A stretch of 30,666 nucleotides of DNA from JBKQHQ01 sp052148715 (GTDB lineage Bacteria > Pseudomonadota > Alphaproteobacteria > Rhizobiales > Xanthobacteraceae): the NCBI GenBank assembly GCA_052148715.1, contig JBKQHQ010000078.1, forward strand, positions 1 to 30,666. The letters are read 5' to 3'. The stretch's first letter is position 1. Each line of letters opens with the position of its first letter. The position numbers were made by a program, and so were the translations under genes. Shown piece by piece: positions 24,026 to 30,666 of the stretch. The notes below the pieces were generated by a model that worked only from the letters and a program-made list of their open reading frames with translations, ran no database searches and was not told where the DNA came from.

Positions 24026-25036
24026 ATGACAAAGGCCTTGATCCTCGGAATCAACGGGCAGGATGGTTCGTATCTGGCCGAGCTCTTGCTCGGCAAAGGC
24101 TACGAGGTTCACGGGATGATCCGTCGCACCGCAACTGGCAACCTGCGAAATATCGAGCACATCCGGGAACGTCTTCATCTGCATTACGGCGATCTCATCG
24201 AGCCGGTGTCGCTCCAGCGCATCATCACGGACGTCAGGCCGCGTGAGATCTATAACGAGGCCGACCAGGATCATGCCGGCCTGAGCTTCGAAATCCCGGC
24301 CTATAATTACGAGGTGACGGGCCTCGCCGTCGGCCGCATCCTCGAGATCATCCGTCAGGTTGACAAGACCATCCGATTCTTTCAGCCGGTGACTTCGAAC
24401 ATGTTCGGACAAACGAGCGTATGTCCGCAGGATGAGCGCACGATCTTCAATCCGACCAACCCGTATTCCTGCGCCAAGGTGTTTGCCTATCACGTCTGCC
24501 AGATGTACCGGCAAGCCTATGGCATGCACGTCGCGATGGCGATCTTCTACAATCACGAATCGCCGCGGCGAACCGAGCACTATGTCACTCGCAAGATCAC
24601 GCGCGCCGTGGCGCGCATCAAGGTTGGTAAGCAGGACAAGCTGACGCTCGGCGACATGAGCGCGCTGATCGACTGGGGCTACGCTGGGGAGTACATGGAT
24701 GCCGCATGGCGCATCATGCAGCTCGACAAGCCCGAGACGTTTATCATCGGCACCGGCGAGGTGCATTCGGTGAAGGAATTCACCCAGGCGGCGTTTGCTT
24801 ATGCGGGCCTCGATGCCGAGCGTTACGTCGAATCAAACCAGAGCCTGTTGCGCCCGGCGCAGAATGGCGTTCTCAAGGCAGATATAAGCAAGGCGCGCGC
24901 GGCGTTCGGTTTCGAACCGAAGGTGAAGTATCGCGATCTGATCAAGATAATGATGGATCACGATCTCGCCGACCTAGGCGTCGGGCTTCCGGCCCGCGCC
25001 GCGGGACGATCGTCGCACGGGCTTTCGGCACTATGA
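24026..25036 (+). CDS. Divergent GDP-mannose 4,6-dehydratase homologue
   Basis: This 336-residue extended SDR is close to Gmd overall: GINGQDGSYLAELLLGKGY at 8-26, YNHESPRRTEHYVTRKI near 175-191, and DWGYAGEY. The active site differs from the canonical gmd at 16859. The Thr-Ser-Glu triad reads Thr123-Ser124-Asn125 (PVTSNMFGQ), losing the Glu that acts as base in dehydration. The IYNLAAQSH segment reads IYNEADQDH. Tyr147-x3-Lys151 (YSCAK) is kept. It is also shorter than Gmd. It may act on another GDP-sugar (for example a heptose), or carry out a different step such as oxidation or epimerisation. ATG 24026 has GGAGAGG upstream; an earlier in-frame ATG (23981) overlaps the Nudix gene. A conserved subgroup of GMD-like proteins with these motifs may exist (recalled, not searched). 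Confidence 0.85.
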   Translation: MTKALILGINGQDGSYLAELLLGKGYEVHGMIRRTATGNLRNIEHIRERLHLHYGDLIEPVSLQRIITDVRPREIYNEADQDHAGLSFEIPAYNYEVTGLAVGRILEIIRQVDKTIRFFQPVTSNMFGQTSVCPQDERTIFNPTNPYSCAKVFAYHVCQMYRQAYGMHVAMAIFYNHESPRRTEHYVTRKITRAVARIKVGKQDKLTLGDMSALIDWGYAGEYMDAAWRIMQLDKPETFIIGTGEVHSVKEFTQAAFAYAGLDAERYVESNQSLLRPAQNGVLKADISKARAAFGFEPKVKYRDLIKIMMDHDLADLGVGLPARAAGRSSHGLSAL

Positions 25037-25135
25037 CCGTCGTGCCGCATTCAGCAGGATCCGCAAGCATAATGCGGCGCGAGGCCGCGGATCCGCTGCT
25101 TCGACGGGCGCGTCTGTCGTGATGGAGGTGTAGCG

Positions 25136-27880
25136 ATGGTGGTGGGGCTTAACTCAACTGACGAGGCAGAAACGGTGACGACAGCGCGTGCGACAGGCAG
25201 TGATGCCATCGCCTCCGATATCACGCTGCTGCAACAACTTGCTGCAGATTTTGTGCTGGCGACCGAAGCCTTCAAGCAAAAGCATGGGGCAACCCAGCTA
25301 GAGCAGCTGCGCGACATGCGCATGCGCATCGCAAAGGCGCTTCTCGACCTGACCGAGCCTGTCGGGCAAGGCAGCTTGGCCAAAGCGCTGAACACGATCG
25401 CGACCTGCTGCTTGAATTCAGGGATACGCGCCTTTCCGCGTACGCCGGCCGAGGAAGATCTATTTGAGCGATGCCGAAAAGCCGCCATCCCATGGCAAGC
25501 CGATACTGTTGGCGCGTCGGGTCTGGCCGCACTATTGCTGTCGTGGCACGCTTTTGAGCTCGGGGTCGTGCCGCCCCTTGCATTGATTCCGCCGGCCCTA
25601 CGCTCGTCTTGGCTGAGCTATCTGTTTGAAACGCCGCCGGCATTCGCCCGGGTCGGCGACGGCGATCGCATCGTCGGTTATCTGCAGCAGCTGTGTGATC
25701 GGTTGAACGAGCAACTGGCCTCCCGCACGGCGCCGGTAAGGGATTTGGCGTCGGCTTTCTTCAGCAGCACTATTTTTATGCAGAGCTATTTCAACGAGCT
25801 CAATTTGCGCGACCTCATGCGCGCGCGGGGCAAGATCATCGAGCAGATGTCGGAAACCCTTGGCGGCACGATCGACCAGCTGCGCATCTTGCGACCGGTC
25901 AGACAACGGCCGCGCATCGGGTTCATTTCGCTTGGCATTTCCGACGGCACCGAGGGAGTTTATCAGGCCGCCTATATGGAACGGCTGGATCGCAGGCGCT
26001 ATGAGGTCCGGCTGTATAGCATTCGCGAACCCGCTGGCAAAATCGGCGCCCTGTGCCGGGCGTCCGCGGAAACCTATCTGCGGCTGCCCGACGCCGTGGC
26101 GGATGCCGTCAGGCTGCTGCGACGCGAAGAGCTGGACATCGCCATATTCGTCACCAACCTCACGGCCGTGGTTCACGCCGTTACCCTGATCGCGGCGCAT
26201 CGGATTGCACCGATCCAGGTCGCCATGGCCAACTCCGTGGGGACGACCGGCCTGCGTAACATCGACGTGCTGATTTCGGGCGAAAGGAACGAGACTGCGG
26301 ATTCGCCGGCGCATTATACCGAGCGATTGGCCCTCATCCCGGGAGCGCTCAACTGCTATCCGTTCCACCATATGCTCGAAGGCCAAGTGGCGGCTGGCGT
26401 CGTATCGCGGACAACGCTGGGGATTCCCGATAACGCTGTGCTCTATTTCTCGGCCGCCAACTACTACAAGATCGTTCCCGAGTTGAGCTTCGCTTGGATG
26501 CAAATCCTCGCCCAAGTGCCCGACAGCCAATTGTTCCTGATGCCTTTCAATCCTAATTGGTCGTCGAGCTACGCGCTAATCTCCTTTCGTCAGCGTCTGC
26601 TCCAGCAAGCCGCCGAGGCCGGTGTCGATCCGGAGCGCATCCGGACCCATCCGACGGTGCCAACCATCAGCCAGCTGCACCAGATCATGGCCGTGGCGGA
26701 CGTCTATCTCGACGCATTCCCATTCTCTGGTGCCTGCTCGCTTTATGATGCGCTGGAGGTGGGCCTGCCGGTGGTGGCGCACAAGGGACAGGTCTGCCGT
26801 TCGCGCCATAGCGCCGCCATGCTGGAGCAAGCCGGCCTTGGCGAATGGGCCGTGCCAGATGTTGAGAGCTATGTGCGTAACGCGGTTGAACTTGGCCGCC
26901 ATCCGGAAAAGCGGGTGGCCGAACGGAATAAGCTCGAAAACGCGCGCAAAAACGGCCTCAATATCTCTGACACCGCCGACTTTGCGAGAAGGCTGATGCC
27001 TGTTCTCGACGGAATTCTGGCTGATTGGGACAAACGCGCGGAAGCCTGTCAGGCGATCGATCCGGCCGAGTCAGCGCGGCGAATTTTCGAGCTTGCGGTG
27101 ATGGTGGACGAAGGAAGGTCGCCCTTCACCGACCTCGACCTGGTCACCCGCGTGGTGCTGTCGTACCTGCGCGGCAGCCACAGTCGGCGCATGATCGACG
27201 TAGGCGCCTGCATGGGCGCCGTAACGATGCTGTTTCTTGCCGAGGGTTGGCAATCGATCATGTTTGAGCCGGACGAGCGCTGCCGTCCGCAGCTCGCTTC
27301 GCTGCTCGATGCCTTTCCGGGTCAGGTCCGGCACGAGAGCAAGGCTGTCACCGCCGACCTTGATGGCAGTGTAACATTCCATGTTGCCGCGTTGCCAGGC
27401 CTGTCGGGAATGTCGAATTCGCCGTTCGCCGATGATCTGAAGACGATGGAGGTGCCGGCCGTCTCGCTGGCAAAGTACATTGCGCGCAACGGTCTGTTCG
27501 ACGTTGACTTCATTAAGATCGATGCCGAGGGGTATGACTTCGACATACTCAACGGCATCGCATTCGACAAGGTGGCGCCACGTCTCATCATGGTTGAATT
27601 TGGCGACCAGTTTCCGGGTCAAGACCGCGCTGCGGTCGATGCTCAATTGCGGCGCATGCAGCAGCGGGGCTATCGCGCTGCTGTGTTTTGCGCGCGGGCG
27701 CTGGGGCAGTTCGAGCGCCAGGAATGGGGGACGGGCCTGCTTGCCGTGGGCATCGATGCCGTACCGGCCACTCCGCAGGGACTTCCGATATTCGGCAATA
27801 TTCTATTTTTCCCAGACCACGACCGAGAATTCGCGCCCAGTCTCTGCGATTGGCTGGAACGCGTTTCGCGGTCAATCTGA
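25136..27880 (+). CDS. SPINDLY/GT41-like glycosyltransferase fused to FkbM methyltransferase
   Basis: This 914-residue protein has a well-placed GGAGG before its ATG. Residues 1-250 are helical without clear TPR consensus. Residues about 258-630 resemble the catalytic region of SPINDLY/O-GlcNAc-transferase-type enzymes: PRIGFISLGISDG, the second Rossmann half with LYFSAANYYKIVPEL near 436-450, and VADVYLDAFPFSGACSLYDALEVGLPVVAHKG (residues about 520-551), the nucleotide-sugar loop. Residues about 685-870 are an FkbM methyltransferase: MIDVGACMGAVTMLF, IMFEPDE, and DFIKIDAEGYDFDILNGI. One polypeptide could thus transfer a sugar and O-methylate it. It follows the GMD homologue after 99 bases and precedes the TPR transferase by 17. 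Domain calls are firm; coupling of the two activities is inferred. Confidence 0.85.
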   Translation: MVVGLNSTDEAETVTTARATGSDAIASDITLLQQLAADFVLATEAFKQKHGATQLEQLRDMRMRIAKALLDLTEPVGQGSLAKALNTIATCCLNSGIRAFPRTPAEEDLFERCRKAAIPWQADTVGASGLAALLLSWHAFELGVVPPLALIPPALRSSWLSYLFETPPAFARVGDGDRIVGYLQQLCDRLNEQLASRTAPVRDLASAFFSSTIFMQSYFNELNLRDLMRARGKIIEQMSETLGGTIDQLRILRPVRQRPRIGFISLGISDGTEGVYQAAYMERLDRRRYEVRLYSIREPAGKIGALCRASAETYLRLPDAVADAVRLLRREELDIAIFVTNLTAVVHAVTLIAAHRIAPIQVAMANSVGTTGLRNIDVLISGERNETADSPAHYTERLALIPGALNCYPFHHMLEGQVAAGVVSRTTLGIPDNAVLYFSAANYYKIVPELSFAWMQILAQVPDSQLFLMPFNPNWSSSYALISFRQRLLQQAAEAGVDPERIRTHPTVPTISQLHQIMAVADVYLDAFPFSGACSLYDALEVGLPVVAHKGQVCRSRHSAAMLEQAGLGEWAVPDVESYVRNAVELGRHPEKRVAERNKLENARKNGLNISDTADFARRLMPVLDGILADWDKRAEACQAIDPAESARRIFELAVMVDEGRSPFTDLDLVTRVVLSYLRGSHSRRMIDVGACMGAVTMLFLAEGWQSIMFEPDERCRPQLASLLDAFPGQVRHESKAVTADLDGSVTFHVAALPGLSGMSNSPFADDLKTMEVPAVSLAKYIARNGLFDVDFIKIDAEGYDFDILNGIAFDKVAPRLIMVEFGDQFPGQDRAAVDAQLRRMQQRGYRAAVFCARALGQFERQEWGTGLLAVGIDAVPATPQGLPIFGNILFFPDHDREFAPSLCDWLERVSRSI

Positions 27881-27897
27881 AGATTGCGGGAGAGCTC

Positions 27898-30666
27898 ATG
27901 GCTGCTCCTGTTATGAATCGCCAACAGCGCCGCGCCGCCAAAAAACTTGGACAGACGCCGAGCCATCCACCGAGCGAAACAGCGGTTGGCCTGGTCTCAG
28001 CGGGTGCCGCCGAGCTTTTCTGCGCAGGCCTCCGGCATCACCAGGCAGGACGGTTGGCGGAGGCCGAGGGTTGTTATCGGGGCGTGCTGGCGGTCCAACC
28101 CGGGCATGCCGACGCTCTCAACATGCTCGGTGTCATCGCCTACCAGTTGGGGCGCCATGAAGCAGCCGTCGAATTGATCGGCCGAGCCATCAAGCAGAAC
28201 GAAGCGGCGCCATCTTATTTTTCCCACTTGGGCCTGGCGTTGCAGGCGCAGGGCAAGCTCAACGCGGCGATCGCCGCGTTTCGCCAGGCAATCCGCCTCA
28301 GGCCGGACTATGCCGACGCTTACTCCAACCTCGGCATTGCGCTGCGGGACCAGGGCCAGCTCGACGAAGCGATCGCGGCGTATCGTCAGGCGATCCGCCT
28401 CAAGCCCGACTATGCCGAGGCTCATGGCAACCTCGGTGTTGCGCTACGCGACCAGGGCCAGCTCGACGAGGCGATTGCCGCCAGTCGCCGAGCGATCGAC
28501 ATCAAGCCGGACTATGCTCAGGCTCATTGCAACCTCGGTGTCGCGCTGCGGGACCAAGGCAAGCTCGATGAGGCCGTTGCCGCCTATCGCCAGGCGATCG
28601 GCATCAAGCCCGACTTCGCTGAGGCTCACAGCAACCTCGGTGCTACGCTACGGAACGTGGGGCAGCTCGACGAAGCGATTGCCGCGTGTCGCCAGGCGAT
28701 CCGCATCAAGCCCGACTTGGCGGGGGCTCATTACCATCTAGGCAATGCGCTGTGGATTCAGGGCCAGCGCGACGAAGCGATCGCTGCGTATCATCAGGCG
28801 ATCCGCATCAAACCGGACCATGTCGAGGCTTATTACAAGCTCGGTCTAGCGCTGCGGGACCAGGGCCGGCACGACGAGGCGATCGCCGCCTATCGCGAGG
28901 CCATCGGCATCAATCCCGAACATGCCGAGGCTTATTGCAACCTCGCTGTCGCTTTGGGGGACCAGGGCAAGCTCGACGAAGCGATTGCCGCGTGTCGACG
29001 GGCGATCGGCATCAAGCCCGACTTCGCCGAGGCTCACAGCAATCTCGGTGTCGCGTTGCGGGATCAGGGCAATCTTGACGGGGCGATTGCCGCATGTCTG
29101 CGGGCGATCAGGATCAAGCCCGATTTTGCCGAGGCTCACAGCAATCTCGGCAATGCGCTGCGGGACCAAGGCAGGTCCGACGAGGCGATCGCCGCCTATC
29201 GCCAGGCTATCAGAATCAACCCGGACTCGGCTGACGCTCATTACAACCTCGGTGCCGCGCTGCAGGGCCTGAGTAGGCTCGACGACGCGCTTGCTGAATA
29301 TCGCCACGCGGTTCGCATCAAGCCGGACTATGCCAAGGCTTATTCCAACTTGGGCGCAGCCCTGGACGAGCAGGGCAGGGTCGACGAGGCGATCTCCGCC
29401 TATCGCCAGGCCATCGGCGTCAAGCCGGACTATGCCGCGGCTCACTCCAATTTGTTACTTTGTCTGAACCGCATCGACACGATAATGCCCGCTCAACTTT
29501 TTGCCGCCCACCTGGAATGGGATGAACGATATGGCGGGCAGGCGCCGCGGCCTCGTGTCCATGCCCATGATCGCGATCCGGCGCGGCGATTGAGGGTTGG
29601 ATACCTGTCTCCGGATTTTCGTCAGCATTCGGTGGCGTATTTTGTGGAGCCACTGCTGCAGGGGCACGATCGGCAGCAGGTGGAGGTGTTCTGCTATGCC
29701 GAGGTGGCGCGGCCGGACCGGGTCACGACGCGTCTGCAGGGACTCGCCGACCACTGGCTCACAACCGTCGGGCTGCCGGACGATGCGGTTGCCGAGCGTA
29801 TCCGGACGGACCGCATCGATATCCTGGTCGATCTTGCGGGCCATACGGCGAACAACCGGCTGCAAGTATTCGCCCGCAAGCCGGCGCCGGTACAGGTGAC
29901 ATGGCTGGGCTATCCCAATACGACGGGGTTGAGGGCAATTGACTACCGGCTGGTCGACGAGGTGACCGATCCCGCCGGCGAGGCCGATGCGTGGGCCAGC
30001 GAGACCTTGGTGCGGCTGGAGGGCGGATTCCTCTGCTATAGGGCAGCGAAGGACGCCCCTGCACCGGAGGCTCCGCCCTGTCTAAAGACCGGGAGGGTGA
30101 CTTTCGGGTCGTTCAACAATCCGGCCAAGGCGTCGGCAGCCACCTTGGATGCTTGGGCAAGGCTGCTGACCCGTCTGCCCCAGGCGCAGCTGTTGTTGAA
30201 GGGAAAGTCGTTTGCCGACGACGGTGCCCGTATGCTGTTCCTGCGGCGATTGGGGGAACGCGGGGTGTCGGCGGAGCGGGTGGAGCTGATGGCGCAGCTC
30301 GCGGACCCCGCCGCGCATCTGGCCGCATACCATCGGGTCGACATCGCGCTTGATCCGTTTCCGTACAACGGCACGACGACGACCTGCGAGGCGCTGTGGA
30401 TGGGCGTTCCGGTGGTGACGCTGCGGGGTGACCGGCATGCCGGGCGGGTTGGGGCTAGTCTTCTGACTCAGATCGGCACGTCGGATCTGATTGCCGGATC
30501 GGCCGAGGACTATGTGGAGATCGCCGCCGCGCTGGCCAACGATCCGGCCCGGCTGAGCGATTTGCGGCACTCGTTGCGCCCGCGCATGGCGGCGTCGCCG
30601 TTGTGCGATGGGCCTGCCTTCGCTCGCAAGATTGAAGCCGCGTTTCGCACCATGTGGCAACAATGG
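27898..30666 (+). CDS. TPR-rich SPINDLY/O-GlcNAc transferase-like protein (3' partial)
   Basis: The frame from ATG 27898 (GGAGA upstream) stays open for 923 codons to the window edge. After a basic N-terminus, residues about 74-515 contain one weaker and twelve near-perfect 34-residue TPR units (consensus NLGVALRDQGQLDEAIAAY, then RQAIRIKPDYAEAH). Residues about 562-923 are the GT41 catalytic region: LRVGYLSPDFRQHSVAYF with the family His, FGSFNNPAKASAATL with the nucleotide-binding Lys, and IALDPFPYNGTTTTCEALWMG. GT41 enzymes are cytosolic and glycosylate Ser/Thr (O-GlcNAc or O-fucose) of proteins bound by the TPR superhelix. Here the donor may be one of the GDP-sugars made by the locus; plant SPY uses GDP-fucose. 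The end is very near the usual C-terminus (ARKIEAAFRTMW). Confidence 0.93.
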   Translation, partial: MAAPVMNRQQRRAAKKLGQTPSHPPSETAVGLVSAGAAELFCAGLRHHQAGRLAEAEGCYRGVLAVQPGHADALNMLGVIAYQLGRHEAAVELIGRAIKQNEAAPSYFSHLGLALQAQGKLNAAIAAFRQAIRLRPDYADAYSNLGIALRDQGQLDEAIAAYRQAIRLKPDYAEAHGNLGVALRDQGQLDEAIAASRRAIDIKPDYAQAHCNLGVALRDQGKLDEAVAAYRQAIGIKPDFAEAHSNLGATLRNVGQLDEAIAACRQAIRIKPDLAGAHYHLGNALWIQGQRDEAIAAYHQAIRIKPDHVEAYYKLGLALRDQGRHDEAIAAYREAIGINPEHAEAYCNLAVALGDQGKLDEAIAACRRAIGIKPDFAEAHSNLGVALRDQGNLDGAIAACLRAIRIKPDFAEAHSNLGNALRDQGRSDEAIAAYRQAIRINPDSADAHYNLGAALQGLSRLDDALAEYRHAVRIKPDYAKAYSNLGAALDEQGRVDEAISAYRQAIGVKPDYAAAHSNLLLCLNRIDTIMPAQLFAAHLEWDERYGGQAPRPRVHAHDRDPARRLRVGYLSPDFRQHSVAYFVEPLLQGHDRQQVEVFCYAEVARPDRVTTRLQGLADHWLTTVGLPDDAVAERIRTDRIDILVDLAGHTANNRLQVFARKPAPVQVTWLGYPNTTGLRAIDYRLVDEVTDPAGEADAWASETLVRLEGGFLCYRAAKDAPAPEAPPCLKTGRVTFGSFNNPAKASAATLDAWARLLTRLPQAQLLLKGKSFADDGARMLFLRRLGERGVSAERVELMAQLADPAAHLAAYHRVDIALDPFPYNGTTTTCEALWMGVPVVTLRGDRHAGRVGASLLTQIGTSDLIAGSAEDYVEIAAALANDPARLSDLRHSLRPRMAASPLCDGPAFARKIEAAFRTMWQQW
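28219..29442 (+). repeat. Twelve tandem 102-base TPR-coding units
   Basis: Units start at 28219, 28321, 28423, 28525 and so on at exact 102-base steps to 29442, each coding one 34-residue TPR. DNA identity between units is high (recurrent CTCGACGAGGCGATTGCCGC-type blocks), which points to recent expansion or gene conversion. A weaker thirteenth unit precedes at about 28117. Such arrays can gain or lose units by slippage. Confidence 0.85.

Noticed and set aside
28219..29442. Regular 102-base repeats as a CRISPR or satellite
   Set aside because: They are in frame and encode canonical TPR helices; there are no unique spacers.

Overview
The window looks like chromosomal DNA of a GC-rich alphaproteobacterium of the Bradyrhizobium/Rhodopseudomonas/Pseudolabrys kind (Hyphomicrobiales). 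The basis is high GC with G/C-ending codons, GGAGG-type ribosome sites, a Bug/TctC solute receptor, a HisKA_2-type sensor kinase, and an extragenic palindrome beginning GTCATTCCG and ending CGGAATGAC, a kind common in these genomes. No tRNA, rRNA, CRISPR array, insertion sequence or integrase is visible. The taxonomic call is inference. Region A (1-14615) is mixed metabolism and housekeeping. It holds the end of a metallo-beta-lactamase-fold lactonase-like gene, then a minus-strand operon for uptake and ring-dihydroxylation of an aromatic acid (TctC receptor, Rieske oxygenase alpha, beta) resembling the terephthalate system. Next come an orphan membrane sensor kinase, a small membrane-anchored unknown, a SixA-type phosphatase, a DAO-family FAD oxidoreductase, a MoxR ATPase and a cysteine-synthase-fold PLP enzyme. 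It closes with a four-part FkbH-like HAD protein and a redoxin/2-oxoglutarate oxygenase fusion. Region B (14760-30666) is a glycan locus. A DAD-motif glycosyltransferase and GDP-L-fucose synthase (fcl) lie on the minus strand, divergent from a canonical GDP-mannose 4,6-dehydratase (gmd). An AT-richer FkbM methyltransferase follows, sitting between two long gene-poor stretches, one of which carries a decayed copy of the glycosyltransferase. Then a tightly packed plus-strand run encodes a methyltransferase-cupin fusion, a DegT/perosamine-synthase-like aminotransferase, a full-length sugar C-methyltransferase, a GDP-mannose-hydrolase-like Nudix enzyme and a divergent GMD homologue lacking the catalytic Glu. 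The run ends with a GT41/SPINDLY-like glycosyltransferase fused to an FkbM methyltransferase, and a TPR-rich SPINDLY/O-GlcNAc-transferase-like protein that runs off the window. How it may work together (inference): GDP-mannose is drawn into GDP-4-keto-6-deoxymannose. That intermediate goes either to GDP-L-fucose (Fcl) or to an amino and/or C-methyl-branched 6-deoxy sugar (aminotransferase, C-methyltransferases, cupin). FkbM domains could O-methylate the product, and the two GT41-like proteins could attach sugar to protein. A locus combining GDP-sugar branching enzymes with two SPINDLY-type transferases is the best candidate here for an uncharacterised system.
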